A stretch of 64,000 nucleotides of DNA from Rhodovulum sulfidophilum DSM 1374 (GTDB lineage Bacteria > Pseudomonadota > Alphaproteobacteria > Rhodobacterales > Rhodobacteraceae). The DNA is taken from NCBI RefSeq assembly GCF_001633165.1, contig NZ_CP015418.1, positions 3,286,001-3,350,000 on the forward strand, read 5' to 3'. Of this stretch, positions 23,866 to 33,218 are shown one piece after another (within the stretch, counting starts at the first letter, position 1; every line of letters starts with the position of its first letter). The position numbers were made by a program, and so were the translations under genes. The notes below the pieces were generated by a model that worked only from the letters and a program-made list of their open reading frames with translations, had not been told where the DNA came from and did not search any database.

Positions 23866-24110
23866 CTCGGTCTCCCTATCTTGCCGCGCGCGGCCCGGTG
23901 CCGCGCGCACTGGTTTTCCGACCGTGACGTTAGTCGGGGCCGCGGCAGGGGGTCAACAGGCCCGCCCCGCGATCCGCGCCCCTCTGTTACAGCGCCGCGG
24001 CAGAAATGTATACAGTCGTGCGCATTGAAAATGCCGCGCCTCGGCTTTTGCCGCCAAAGATCTGTAAAATCTTAGTTTTCTGACGGCTCAGAGCCCGAAA
24101 ACGGGGCGTT
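23866..24110 (-). promoter_or_regulatory. nuo operon upstream region
   Basis: There is no gene in this stretch, which must hold the promoter of the nuo operon. The part from about 24000 to 24080 is noticeably A+T-rich. Read on the minus strand it holds a TATACA box (near 24008-24013) and a small inverted repeat GCATT-N3-AATGC (24022-24034) just upstream. No convincing -35 box at 17-base spacing is visible, which may mean activator dependence. Inference only. Confidence 0.35.
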
Positions 24111-24905
24111 TCAGGGCTCGGCCGGGGCGCTCCAGGCCGGTTTGCGGCGGGCAAAGAAGGCCGCGATTCCCTCGGCAGCCTCCTCGGTTTCCCAGGCTGC
24201 GACAAGGCGCGCAATGCTCGCTTCGATCTCTGCCTCGCCGATCCGCGGCCCGAGGCTCAGCACCTGCGCCTTGGCCCGCGCGACCGCGCCCGGGGCGCAG
24301 GCCAGATAGGGCGCGACCTCGGCCTCGACGGCGGCCTCCAGCGACTCGCCGGGCACCGCGCGCGCCAGCAGGCCGAGCGACACCGCCTCGGCCGCGTCGA
24401 AGCGCCGCCCCGACATGAATACCCGCCTGGCACCGGCCTCGCCCAGCCGCGCCACGACATAGGGGCCGATGGTGGCGGGAATCAGCCCCAGCCGGGTTTC
24501 GGTCAGGGCGAAACGCGCGGTCTCGACCCCGACAGCCACATCGCAGACCGAGATCAGTCCGATGCCACCGCCGAAGGCCTGGCCCTGGACCCGGCCGATC
24601 AGCGGCTTGGGCATCTCGTTCAGCGCGCGCAGCATGGTCGCAAGCTTGCGCGCCTCGGCCGCGCGGGTCGCGGCATCGGCCTGCATCTGTGCCGTCATCC
24701 ATGCCAGATCGCCGCCGGCGCAGAAGCTTTCGCCCGCCCCGGTCAGCACCACCGCGCGCACCGCCGGATCGGCACCGAGCCGCCGCGCGGCCTCGTCGAG
24801 CCCCGCGATCAGATCTGCCGACAACGCATTATGCTTGTCCTCGCGCCGCAACGTGACCCGTGCCACGCCGCGCGCATCGATCCCGATCTCCAGATCATCC
24901 TGCAT
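24111..24905 (-). CDS. Enoyl-CoA hydratase/isomerase family protein (methylglutaconyl-CoA hydratase-like)
   Basis: A 264-residue crotonase-fold protein. The first oxyanion-hole segment is ESFCAGGDLAWM and the second is GQAFGGGIGLISVCDVAV; the catalytic acidic position lies in LTETRLGLIPATIGPYV. This pattern resembles LiuC-type 3-methylglutaconyl-CoA hydratases of leucine breakdown, but no other liu genes are nearby, so the substrate stays open. It is a single gene upstream of the nuo operon and divergent from radA. Confidence 0.82.
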   Translation of the reverse strand: MQDDLEIGIDARGVARVTLRREDKHNALSADLIAGLDEAARRLGADPAVRAVVLTGAGESFCAGGDLAWMTAQMQADAATRAAEARKLATMLRALNEMPKPLIGRVQGQAFGGGIGLISVCDVAVGVETARFALTETRLGLIPATIGPYVVARLGEAGARRVFMSGRRFDAAEAVSLGLLARAVPGESLEAAVEAEVAPYLACAPGAVARAKAQVLSLGPRIGEAEIEASIARLVAAWETEEAAEGIAAFFARRKPAWSAPAEP

Positions 24906-25027
24906 GTCGCTCCTCCCGATGCCTTCCCGGCCTCTGCGACCCTAGCCGCGCCCGGCGCCGCGGCCAAGCGCCCGGAGCCCCGCCGATGCGGCCTTGAAAC
25001 GGCGCCCCGGCTCGGGCAGCTAGGGGC

Positions 25028-26395
25028 ATGGCCAAACCGACAACCGTCTTCACCTGCACCGCCTGCGGCGCGACCCAGAACAAATGGTCCGGGCGCTGCG
25101 ACGCCTGCGGCGCCTGGAACACCATCACCGAGGATGCGCCGCTAAGCGCGGGCCCGGCCTCGAAATCCCTGGGCGCCGCGCGCGGACGGCGGCTGGCGCT
25201 CAGCGATCTGGCGACCTCCGAGCCCGAACCGCCCCGCGCCGCCTCGGGGCTGAGCGAGTTCGACCGGGTGCTGGGCGGCGGGCTGGTCCCGGCCTCGGCG
25301 ATTCTGGTCGGCGGCGATCCCGGCATCGGCAAGTCGACGCTTCTGTTGCAAGCCGCCGCCGCCTTCGCCAATCAGGGGCTCAAATGCCTCTATATCTCGG
25401 GCGAGGAAGCCGGCGCCCAGGTCCGGATGCGGGCGCGCCGGCTGGGGCTGGCCGAGGCGCCGGTGAAGCTGGCCACCGAAACCGACCTTCGCGCGATCCT
25501 GACCACGCTCGAGGCCGAAAAGCCCGATCTGGCGATTCTCGATTCGATCCAGACCCTCTGGGCCGACATGGTCGACAGCGCGCCGGGCTCTGTCGCGCAG
25601 GTGCGCGCTTCGGCGCATGAGCTGACCGTCTTCGCCAAGCGCCACGGCACCGCGGTGATGCTGGTCGGCCATGTCACCAAGGAGGGCCAGATCGCGGGCC
25701 CGCGCGTGGTCGAGCACATGGTCGACACCGTGCTGTATTTCGAGGGCGAGCGCGGCCACCAGTTCCGGATCCTGCGCAGCGTCAAGAACCGCTTCGGCCC
25801 GGCCGACGAGATCGGCGTCTTCGAGATGACCGGCGGCGGGCTTGCCGAGGTCGCGAACCCCTCGGCGCTGTTTCTGTCCCAACGCGGCACCCCTGCCCCC
25901 GGCGCCGCCGTCTTCGCGGGGATCGAGGGCACGCGGCCCGTTCTGACCGAAATCCAGGCGCTGGTCGCGCCCTCGCCGCTGGGTACGCCGAGACGGAGCG
26001 CCGTCGGGCTCGATGCCGGGCGGCTCTCGACCACGCTCGCGGTGCTCGAGGCGCGCTGCGGCATCCCCTTTGCGGGCTTCGATGTCTATCTGAACGTGGC
26101 CGGCGGGCTGAAGGTGACCGAACCCGCCGCCGATCTGGCGGTCGCGGCCGCGCTGCTATCGGCCCGCGAGGATGTGGCATTGCCGCCAGACTGCGTTCTT
26201 TTCGGCGAAATTTCCCTGTCCGGGGCATTGCGTCCGGTGGCCCAGACCGAAAACCGGTTGAAAGAGGCGCTGAAACTTGGTTTTTCCAGCGCCATCGCGC
26301 CCGAACGCAGCAAGCTCGGCGCACCCGGCGGCATGAAGGTCCGGCAGATGCCCGACCTGACCGCCTTCGTCGGGGAAATTTTCGGCGCCGGTTAG
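25028..26395 (+). CDS. radA: DNA repair protein RadA
   Basis: A 455-residue protein that helps branch migration and processing of recombination intermediates. It has an N-terminal C4 zinc finger (CTACGATQNKWSGRCDAC), Walker A GGDPGIGKST near residues 98-107, the RadA-specific KNRFG motif, and a Lon-protease-like C-terminal domain. It is followed by cvpA and purF on the same strand. Confidence 0.96.
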   Translation: MAKPTTVFTCTACGATQNKWSGRCDACGAWNTITEDAPLSAGPASKSLGAARGRRLALSDLATSEPEPPRAASGLSEFDRVLGGGLVPASAILVGGDPGIGKSTLLLQAAAAFANQGLKCLYISGEEAGAQVRMRARRLGLAEAPVKLATETDLRAILTTLEAEKPDLAILDSIQTLWADMVDSAPGSVAQVRASAHELTVFAKRHGTAVMLVGHVTKEGQIAGPRVVEHMVDTVLYFEGERGHQFRILRSVKNRFGPADEIGVFEMTGGGLAEVANPSALFLSQRGTPAPGAAVFAGIEGTRPVLTEIQALVAPSPLGTPRRSAVGLDAGRLSTTLAVLEARCGIPFAGFDVYLNVAGGLKVTEPAADLAVAAALLSAREDVALPPDCVLFGEISLSGALRPVAQTENRLKEALKLGFSSAIAPERSKLGAPGGMKVRQMPDLTAFVGEIFGAG

Positions 26396-26414
26396 CCCGA
26401 GGAGGGACGAGTCC

Positions 26415-26975
26415 ATGGAGTCATTCACCGTCGTTGACGGCATTGTTGCCGCCGTGATCCTGGTCTCGGCCATTCTCGCCTATTCCCGGGGGATGGTGCG
26501 CGAGATCATGGCCATCGCGGGCTGGATCATCGCCGCGATCATGGCCTTCACCTTCGCACCGCAGGCCGAGCCGCTAGTGCGCGAGATCCCCTACCTGGGC
26601 GATTTCATCGGCAGTTCCTGCGAGATCTCGATCATGGCCTCCTTCGCGGCGGTCTTCGCGGTGGCGCTGGTGATCGTGTCGCTGTTCACGCCGCTCCTGT
26701 CCTCGATGATCCAGGGCTCGGTGCTGGGGGGCGTCGACCAGAGCCTCGGCTTTCTGTTCGGCGCGGCGCGCGGCGCGCTGCTGGTGGCAGTCGCCTTCTT
26801 CGTCTACGGCATGGTGATCACCGATCACAGCTTCCCCGCAGTCGAGAATTCGCGCTCCTCGGCGGTCTTCGCCTCGCTGACCGCCAAGATCGCCGAGACC
26901 GACCCCGAACAGGCGCTGGGCTGGCTGACCACCCAATACGAACAGCTCGTGGGCACCTGCGGCGCGCCGCAGTAA
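26415..26975 (+). CDS. CvpA family membrane protein
   Basis: A 186-residue inner-membrane protein with four hydrophobic helices (about 5-25, 30-50, 70-95, 110-130) and the CvpA signature R-G-REIMAIAGWI near the N-terminus. CvpA was named for colicin V production; its position just upstream of purF is widely conserved. The exact role is unknown. It starts 19 bases after radA with GAGGAGGGA as ribosome-binding region. Confidence 0.9.
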   Translation: MESFTVVDGIVAAVILVSAILAYSRGMVREIMAIAGWIIAAIMAFTFAPQAEPLVREIPYLGDFIGSSCEISIMASFAAVFAVALVIVSLFTPLLSSMIQGSVLGGVDQSLGFLFGAARGALLVAVAFFVYGMVITDHSFPAVENSRSSAVFASLTAKIAETDPEQALGWLTTQYEQLVGTCGAPQ

Positions 26976-27048
26976 GCCCCCGTCGCGCTCTTGCGCCCCC
27001 GGCCCTGCCAGAGTCGCGGGGCCGTGAAGCCTTGTTCATGATCCTTTC

Positions 27049-27076
27049 GTGACACCGCGCGCCGGAGCGACTAGAG
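27049..27076 (+). promoter_or_regulatory. Candidate promoter for purF
   Basis: GTGACA (27049-27054), 16 bases, then CTAGAG (27071-27076). The shape resembles alphaproteobacterial housekeeping promoters, in which the -10 element is often GCTA-like. It lies 41 bases before the ATG at 27118. By-eye call only. Confidence 0.3.
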
Positions 27077-27117
27077 AGAGCCCAACTTCCTCAGTCGGAT
27101 TCGGAGCCCCGCTGCCC

Positions 27118-28599
27118 ATGCGCCCGCATTCCCCCCGTACCATGCCGCCTTCGCATCCCTTCGACGATGACAAGCTCAAGGAGGAATGCGGCGTCTTCGG
27201 CGTGATCGGCCTGGCGGATGCCGCCAACTTCGTGGCCCTCGGCCTGCATGCGCTGCAGCATCGCGGCCAGGAAGCGGGCGGCATCGTCTCCTACGCGCCC
27301 GAAAGCGGGTTCCAGTCGGCCCGCCGCTTCGGCTATGTCCGCGACAACTTCACCAAGGCCAGCCTGATGGAGACCCTGCCCGGGTCGCTCGCCATCGGTC
27401 ATGTCCGCTATTCGACCGCCGGATCGAAAGGCCAGACCGCGATCCGCGACGTCCAGCCCTTCTTCGGCGAATTCGCCATGGGCGGGGCCGCCATCGCCCA
27501 TAACGGCAACATCACCAATGCCGTGGCGCTGCGCCGCGAACTGATCCAGCACGGCTCGATCTTCCAGAGCTCGTCCGACAGCGAATGCATCATCCACCTG
27601 ATGGCGCGCTCGTTCCAGAAGACCATCCCCGAGCGGATGAAGGACGCGCTGCGCCGGGTCGAGGGCGCCTTTTCGGTGGTTGCCATGACCCGCACCAAGC
27701 TGATCGGCGTGCGCGACCCGCTGGGGGTGCGGCCGCTGGTGCTGGGACGGATCGGCGAGGGCTGGGTCCTGAGTTCCGAGACCTGCGCACTCGACATCAT
27801 CGGCGCCGAATTCGTGCGCGAGATCGAGCCGGGCGAAATGGTCCTGATCTCGCCCGAGAAGGGCGTCGAGAGCTTCCAGCCGTTCGAACGCCGCGCCTCG
27901 CGCTTCTGCATCTTCGAGCATGTCTATTTCTCGCGCCCCGACTCGATCCTTGGCGGCCGGTCGGTCTACGAGACCCGGCGCCAGATCGGGATCGAACTGG
28001 CCCGCGAGGCGCCGGTCGAGGCCGACTTGGTCTGCCCGGTGCCCGACAGCGGCACGCCCGCCGCCATCGGCTATTCGCATGAAAGCGGCATCCCCTACGG
28101 CATGGGGATCATCCGCAACCAGTATATGGGCCGGACCTTCATCGAGCCGACCGAGCAGATCCGCAACATGGGCGTCCGGCTCAAGCTGAACGTCAATCGC
28201 GCCCTGATCGCCGGCAAGCGGATCATCCTCGTCGATGACAGCGTGGTGCGCGGCACGACCAGCCAGAAGATCCGCGAGATGATCCTGGATGCGGGCGCGG
28301 CCGAGGTGCATTTCCGAATCGCGAGCCCGCCCACCGCCTGGCCCTGCTTCTATGGCGTCGACACGCCCCAGCGCGACAAGCTTCTGGCCAGCCGGATGTC
28401 CGAGGACGAGATGTGCGAGCATCTGGGCGTCGACAGTCTCAAGTTCATCTCGCTCGACGGGCTTTACCGGGCCGTGGGCGAGGCCGGCGGCCGCAATGAC
28501 CGCTGCCCGCAATATTGCGATGCCTGCTTCTCGGGCGATTACCCGGTGGCGCCAAGCGACATGATCCAGAAGGGCTTCCAGACCAAGGCGGCCGAATAG
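27118..28599 (+). CDS. purF: Amidophosphoribosyltransferase
   Basis: The first enzyme of purine synthesis, converting PRPP and glutamine to phosphoribosylamine. The N-terminal glutaminase domain begins at the catalytic cysteine in EECGVFGVIG after a short propeptide, and HALQHRGQEAGGI follows. The PRPP-binding loop is in IILVDDSVVRGTT. Two starts are possible, ATG 27118 (weak GGAG upstream) and ATG 27142 (MPPSHPFDDDK), which is nearer to the usual propeptide length; both keep the catalytic cysteine. About 490 residues, normal. Confidence 0.94.
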   Translation: MRPHSPRTMPPSHPFDDDKLKEECGVFGVIGLADAANFVALGLHALQHRGQEAGGIVSYAPESGFQSARRFGYVRDNFTKASLMETLPGSLAIGHVRYSTAGSKGQTAIRDVQPFFGEFAMGGAAIAHNGNITNAVALRRELIQHGSIFQSSSDSECIIHLMARSFQKTIPERMKDALRRVEGAFSVVAMTRTKLIGVRDPLGVRPLVLGRIGEGWVLSSETCALDIIGAEFVREIEPGEMVLISPEKGVESFQPFERRASRFCIFEHVYFSRPDSILGGRSVYETRRQIGIELAREAPVEADLVCPVPDSGTPAAIGYSHESGIPYGMGIIRNQYMGRTFIEPTEQIRNMGVRLKLNVNRALIAGKRIILVDDSVVRGTTSQKIREMILDAGAAEVHFRIASPPTAWPCFYGVDTPQRDKLLASRMSEDEMCEHLGVDSLKFISLDGLYRAVGEAGGRNDRCPQYCDACFSGDYPVAPSDMIQKGFQTKAAE

Positions 28600-28684
28600 G
28601 CCGCCTGCGCCGGATTGTCGCCCGGCCGGTCCCGCCCGGGGCCGGGATCTTGACGCCATCGCTCAGGTATTCCAAGGACCGTCC

Positions 28685-29347
28685 ATGACAGACCAGAAAC
28701 TCGCCCTTGTGACTGGCGCCTCGCGCGGATTCGGCGCGGCGGTTGCCGAAGAGCTGGCTCGTGCCGGCTATCATGTCGTCGCCGTCGGCCGCACCACCGG
28801 CGCGCTCGAGGAACTCGACGACCGGATCAAGGCCCTGGGCGGCAGCGCGACGCTGGCGCCCATGGACATCACCGAAACCGACGCCATGCGCACGCTGTGC
28901 CGGGGCATCTACGACCGCTGGGGCCATGTCGATCTGTGGGTCCATGCCGCGATCCAGTCGCCGCCCTTCAGCCCGGCCGAGCAGATCGACCTGCCGTTCT
29001 GGACCAAGGCGGTCAAGGCCGATGTCGAGGCGCTGGGCGTGCTGGTCTCCTTCATCGCGCCGCTTCTCAGGGTCGCGCCGGGCGGCGGCAGCGCCGTCCT
29101 GATCGACGATCAGGCCGAGGGCCCCTTCCTTGGCGCCTATGCCGCCTGCAAGGCCGCGCAGCGCGCGCTGTTCCAGGCCTGGGAGGCCGAGCAGGCCCGG
29201 CTGCAGGACGTGCATGTCCGCCGCTTCGTGCCCGCGCCGATGCCCACCAACCACCGCAACCGGCTTTATCCCGGCGAGAATACCGAGGCGCTGGCGCGTC
29301 CGGCCGACGAGGCGCGCCGCATGGCCGCCGAGCTCGGGCTGGCCTGA
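28685..29347 (+). CDS. SDR family oxidoreductase, atypical active site
   Basis: A 220-residue short-chain dehydrogenase/reductase downstream of purF. The cofactor loop VTGASRGFGAAVAEEL (residues ~10-25) and the catalytic YAACK (YxxxK) are present. However, the NNAG motif is replaced by HAAI, and the usual catalytic serine segment reads VLIDDQ, with aspartates where Ser is expected. Substrate cannot be predicted. The 85-base gap after purF leaves cotranscription possible. Confidence 0.82.
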   Translation: MTDQKLALVTGASRGFGAAVAEELARAGYHVVAVGRTTGALEELDDRIKALGGSATLAPMDITETDAMRTLCRGIYDRWGHVDLWVHAAIQSPPFSPAEQIDLPFWTKAVKADVEALGVLVSFIAPLLRVAPGGGSAVLIDDQAEGPFLGAYAACKAAQRALFQAWEAEQARLQDVHVRRFVPAPMPTNHRNRLYPGENTEALARPADEARRMAAELGLA

Positions 29348-29524
29348 CCCGGTCCCTTGCGCCCGGCCCCCGGAGACCCTCCATGCCTCCGGGGCGTCCT
29401 CTCAAGGACAGGCGCGGGCATAACCGCCCTTCCCCGCAAGGTTTCCGGCCACGGACCCCGGCATCGCCTTTACGCCTCGGGTCCGCTCCACTATGGAAGG
29501 GCAATAAGGCAAGGTTGAGCAGGT

Positions 29525-30310
29525 ATGCGCATTCTCATCACGAATGACGACGGGATCAACGCGCCCGGTCTGGCGGTGCTCGAGGCCATCGCGGCCGAGG
29601 TAGCCGGCCCCACCGGCGAGGTCTGGGTCGTCGCCCCCGCTTTCGAACAGTCGGGCGTGGGCCACATGATTTCCTATACCCGCCCGATGATGATCGCCGA
29701 GCTGGGCCCGCGCCGGTTCGCGGCCGAAGGCTCGCCTGCCGATTGCGTGCTGGCCGGGCTTTACGACGTGATGACCGATGCCCGCCCAGATCTGGTTCTG
29801 TCGGGCGTCAATCGCGGCAACAACGCCGCCGAGAACGTGCTTTATTCGGGCACGATCGGCGGCGCGATGGAAGCCGCGCTGCAGGGCCTGCCCGCCATCG
29901 CCCTGTCGCAATATCTCGGGCCGCTGAATTACGATGACGACCTGCAATTCGAGGCCGCGGCCGCCCATGGCGCCGCCACGGTCAATGCGCTGCTCGACCG
30001 GGGGACCTGGGACGGGGCCGATTACCGGCTGTTCTACAACGTGAATTTCCCGCCGGTTCCGGCCGATCAGGTCAAGGGGCTGAAGGTCGGACCGCAGGGC
30101 TACCGCCGCGATGCCTCCTTCGGGGTCGAGCCGCATCTGTCGCCCTCGGGGCGCAAGTTCCTCTGGATCCGGGGCGGCGCGCAGAACCTGCCGACCGCGC
30201 CCGGCTCGGACGCGGCGCTGAACCTCGACGGCTATATCGCGGTGACGCCGCTTCGCGCCGATCTGACCGCGCATGACTGCATCGCCGACGTGAAGGCCCG
30301 ACTGGGATGA
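29525..30310 (+). CDS. surE: 5'/3'-nucleotidase SurE
   Basis: A 261-residue metal-dependent nucleotide phosphatase. The N-terminal ITNDDG with the metal-binding Asp pair and [20 protein letters not shown] are the family hallmarks. It overlaps pcm by 4 bases, and nlpD follows: the surE-pcm-nlpD order is the same as in enterobacteria, without rpoS here. Confidence 0.95.
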   Translation: MRILITNDDGINAPGLAVLEAIAAEVAGPTGEVWVVAPAFEQSGVGHMISYTRPMMIAELGPRRFAAEGSPADCVLAGLYDVMTDARPDLVLSGVNRGNNAAENVLYSGTIGGAMEAALQGLPAIALSQYLGPLNYDDDLQFEAAAAHGAATVNALLDRGTWDGADYRLFYNVNFPPVPADQVKGLKVGPQGYRRDASFGVEPHLSPSGRKFLWIRGGAQNLPTAPGSDAALNLDGYIAVTPLRADLTAHDCIADVKARLG

Positions 30311-30954
30311 CCGACGACCCGACCGCCGAGCGCAAGATGCAGTTCCTGTTCGCGCTCAGGTCCAGGGGCGTGACCGACAGGCGTGTTCTGACCGCGATGG
30401 AGGAGATCGACCGCGGCCAGTTCGTCACCGGCCATTTCGCGCAGCACGCCTATGACGACACCCCCCTGCCGATCGCCTGCGGCCAGACCATCAGCCAGCC
30501 CTCGGTGGTCGCGATCATGACCCAGGCGCTGGACCTGCAACCGCGCAACAAGGTGCTCGAGATCGGCACCGGCTCGGGCTATCAGGCGGCGGTGCTGTCG
30601 CGTCTGTCGCGCCGGGTCTATACGCTGGAACGCCACCGCAGGCTTGCCGCCGCGGCGCAGAAGCGGTTCGAGGCGCTGGGGCTGACCAATGTCACCGCGA
30701 TGGCCGCCGACGGCTCGCGCGGGCTGCCCGATCAGGCGCCCTTCGACCGCATTCTGGTGACCGCCGCCGCCGAGGACCCGCCCGGGCCCCTATTGGCGCA
30801 GTTGCGGGTTGGCGGTATCATGATCGTGCCGGTCGGCCAGTCCGACACGGTGCAGCGGCTGATCAAGGTCACCCGCGGCGAGAACGGCTTTGACTATGAC
30901 GAGCTCAGGCAGGTCCGGTTCGTGCCCCTCCTCGAGGGGCTTGGTCAGGACTGA
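30307..30954 (+). CDS. pcm: Protein-L-isoaspartate O-methyltransferase
   Basis: A 215-residue SAM-dependent enzyme repairing isoaspartyl residues in aged proteins. The PCMT block [14 protein letters not shown] precedes the SAM-binding [18 protein letters not shown]. It overlaps surE by 4 bases (ATGA) and is followed by the nlpD-like gene after 70 bases. Confidence 0.95.
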   Translation: MTDDPTAERKMQFLFALRSRGVTDRRVLTAMEEIDRGQFVTGHFAQHAYDDTPLPIACGQTISQPSVVAIMTQALDLQPRNKVLEIGTGSGYQAAVLSRLSRRVYTLERHRRLAAAAQKRFEALGLTNVTAMAADGSRGLPDQAPFDRILVTAAAEDPPGPLLAQLRVGGIMIVPVGQSDTVQRLIKVTRGENGFDYDELRQVRFVPLLEGLGQD

Positions 30955-31024
30955 GGGCCGGGGCAAGAGAAGAGAGACGCGAGGGTCCGGCGAAACGGGC
31001 CCCGTACGCAGCGAGGATCGAGCG

Positions 31025-32218
31025 ATGGACCTTATTTTCCCCGCCCGCCGGTTGCCGGCCCGGCTTCTGGCCCTTGGCCTGGGGATGACCCTGGTCGCCG
31101 GCTGCGAAAGCGGCTGGGACTATGATTTCCGCAATCTCGGCAACAACCCGACACCGCCGCGGGTCGAGGCCGCCCCCCGGCCCGAGCCGGATCGGCGCGG
31201 CGTGATCTCCTACCCGACCTATCAGGTCGCGGTCGCCCGGCATGGCGACCGGCTGGCAGATGTCGCCGGCCGGGTCGGGCTGCCCGCCTCCGAGCTGGCC
31301 AGCTATAACGGCATTTCCGAGACGGCCAGGCTCAATAACGGCGAGATCATCGCCCTGCCCCGCCGGGTCGCCGAATCCGGCAGCGGCGTCGCTGCGGCCC
31401 CGGCCGGCAACGGCACCATCACCCCGGCGGGCCAGGTCGATATCGCGACGCTGGCGGGCGATGCGCTCGACCGGGCGGGGGGCACGGCCCCGGCGGCAAG
31501 CAAGCCCACGGGGCAGGAGCCGGTCCGCCACAAGGTGGCGCGCGGCGAGACCGCCTATTCGATTGCCCGGCTTTACAATGTCACGCCACGCGCGCTGGCG
31601 GACTGGAACGGGCTCGGCCCCGACCTGACCGTGCGCGAGGGCCAGTATCTGCTGATCCCGGTGGCAAGCGAGCCCCGCCGCCAGAGCGGCACGGCGACGG
31701 CTGGCGCTTCTGCGGCAGCGGCGGCGCAGACCACCGAGAAGCCCGGCCAGGGCTCGGCCGTTTCTCCCCCGCCCTCGGCGGCAACACCGCTGCCCAGGCC
31801 CGAGACCACGGCCAAGCCAGCGGTGCCGGCCTCGCCGCAGATGGCCAAGGAAGCGACAGCCGCGACAGCCCGCTTCGCGATGCCGGTCTCGGGCAGCATC
31901 ATCCGCGGCTATCAGAAGGGCAAGAATGACGGCGTCGACATCTCGGCCAAGGCCGGTACCGCGGTGAAGGCAGCCGCCGACGGCACCGTGGCGGCGATCA
32001 CCCGCGACACCGACCAGGTCCCGATCCTCGTCGTCCGGCATGCCGACAACATGCTGTCGGTCTATGCCAATATCGACGGGATCGCGGTGCAGAAGGGGGC
32101 CAAGGTCACCCGTGGCCAGACCGTGGCACAGGTGCGCTCGGGCAATCCCGCCTTCCTGCATTTCGAGCTTCGCAAGGGGTTCGAAAGCGTCGATCCGATG
32201 CCGTATCTGACACCGTAA
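31025..32218 (+). CDS. NlpD-like lipoprotein, two LysM domains and degenerate LytM (M23) domain
   Basis: A 397-residue lipoprotein with lipobox LVAGC (Cys27). Two LysM peptidoglycan-binding units are visible (about residues 65-115 around YQVAVARHGDRLADVAGRVG, and about 175-220 around HKVARGETAYSIARLYNVTP), separated by Ala/Pro/Thr linkers. The C-terminal M23 domain retains GVDISAKAGTAVKAAADG and LHFELRKG but lacks the first zinc histidine and has YANID where an active enzyme has a histidine. It is therefore probably an activator of amidases in cell separation, like E. coli NlpD. Start ATG 31025. Confidence 0.9.
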   Translation: MDLIFPARRLPARLLALGLGMTLVAGCESGWDYDFRNLGNNPTPPRVEAAPRPEPDRRGVISYPTYQVAVARHGDRLADVAGRVGLPASELASYNGISETARLNNGEIIALPRRVAESGSGVAAAPAGNGTITPAGQVDIATLAGDALDRAGGTAPAASKPTGQEPVRHKVARGETAYSIARLYNVTPRALADWNGLGPDLTVREGQYLLIPVASEPRRQSGTATAGASAAAAAQTTEKPGQGSAVSPPPSAATPLPRPETTAKPAVPASPQMAKEATAATARFAMPVSGSIIRGYQKGKNDGVDISAKAGTAVKAAADGTVAAITRDTDQVPILVVRHADNMLSVYANIDGIAVQKGAKVTRGQTVAQVRSGNPAFLHFELRKGFESVDPMPYLTP

Positions 32219-32228
32219 GAGCCCGCGA

Positions 32229-32249
32229 GGCGCCCCCTAACGGGGCGCC
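32229..32249. terminator. GC hairpin after the nlpD-like gene
   Basis: Stem GGCGCCCC (32229-32236), loop CTAAC, stem GGGGCGCC (32242-32249), 11 bases after the stop codon. There is no clear T run, so it may be a mRNA-stabilising hairpin instead of a strict intrinsic terminator. Confidence 0.5.
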
Positions 32250-32258
32250 CTCCGGGCA

Positions 32259-32325
32259 AAAATCTTCGTCGAAGATTTTAGTACCGGCGCCTGCGGCGCC
32301 GGTAAGGGTATTTGAACCAAGAAGA
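32259..32325. repeat. Composite palindromic element (two adjacent hairpins plus conserved-looking tail)
   Basis: AAAATCTTC-GTC-GAAGATTTT (32259-32279) is followed directly by ACCGGCGCC-TGC-GGCGCCGGT (32283-32303), then a tail GGGTATTTGAACCAAGAAG. An A+T palindrome, a GC palindrome and this tail look like an intergenic repeat unit of Rhodobacterales. Only one copy is in this window, so repeat status is inferred from memory. Confidence 0.4.
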
Positions 32326-32342
32326 AGCGGAAGCTCGGACGG

Positions 32343-33218
32343 TCAGATCCGGACGCCGCGACGCGCCGCGAGATCGTTGAAGAACTGCCAGGCGACGCGC
32401 CCCGAGCGCGCCCCGCGGGTGGCCTGCCATTCGATCGCCTCGGCGCGGAGCGTCTCGGGGTCGATCTCGATCCCATGCGCGGCGCAATAGGCGCCGATCA
32501 TCGCCAGGTACTCGTCCTGGCTGCAGGGGTGGAACCCGAGCCAGAGCCCGAACCGGTCGGAAAGCGACACCTTCTCTTCGGTCGCCTCGGAGGGGCTGAT
32601 CGCGGTCGAACGTTCATTCTCGATCATGTCGCGGGGCATCAGGTGGCGCCGGTTCGAGGTGGCGTAGAAGACGACATTGGCGGGCCGCCCCTCGATCCCG
32701 CCGTCAAGAACCGCCTTCAGCGACTTGTAATGCTGGTCGTCATGGCTGAAGGACAGGTCGTCGCAAAACAGCACGAAGCGTTCGTCCGCCCCGCGCAGCA
32801 GCCCCAGCAGCCGCCCGACCGAGGGCAGATCCTCGCGCTGAACCTCGACCAGCTTCAGCGGATACCCCTCGGCCGCCACAGCAGCATGGACCGCCTTCAC
32901 AAGGCTCGACTTGCCCATGCCGCGTGCGCCCCAGAGAAGCGCGTTATTGGCGGGCAGGCCCCGGGCGAAATGGCGGGTGTTCTCGAGCAGCGTGTCGCGC
33001 GACCGGTCGATACCCTGCAGCAGCGTCAGATCGACCCGATTGACCTCGGGAACCGGGCTCAGCCGGTCCGGCGCGACATGCCAGAGAAACGCCTCGGCCG
33101 CCGCGAAATCCGGTGCCGCCGCCGGCGCGGGGAAGCGCCGTTCCAGCGCCTCGGCGATGCGCTTCAGGCTGTCGGCCGCCTCCGGGCCGAAGCGGGACTC
33201 TGCGCTCTGCACCGTCAT
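32343..33218 (-). CDS. DUF815 family AAA+ ATPase
   Basis: A 291-residue P-loop ATPase. Walker [10 protein letters not shown] is near residue 97 and Walker [10 protein letters not shown] near 150; a further conserved [14 protein letters not shown] segment and a C-terminal helical lid follow, as in the DUF815 family. These proteins resemble small AAA+ ATPases; no substrate is established. It sits convergent to the nlpD-like gene and 4 bases overlap its upstream neighbour tatC (33215-33218), so it is probably cotranscribed with tatABC. Confidence 0.88.
   Translation of the reverse strand: MTVQSAESRFGPEAADSLKRIAEALERRFPAPAAAPDFAAAEAFLWHVAPDRLSPVPEVNRVDLTLLQGIDRSRDTLLENTRHFARGLPANNALLWGARGMGKSSLVKAVHAAVAAEGYPLKLVEVQREDLPSVGRLLGLLRGADERFVLFCDDLSFSHDDQHYKSLKAVLDGGIEGRPANVVFYATSNRRHLMPRDMIENERSTAISPSEATEEKVSLSDRFGLWLGFHPCSQDEYLAMIGAYCAAHGIEIDPETLRAEAIEWQATRGARSGRVAWQFFNDLAARRGVRI

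Noticed and set aside
29368..29394. Hairpin CCCCGGAG/CTCCGGGG between the SDR and surE genes
   Set aside because: An 11-base loop and no T run; too weak to call a terminator.
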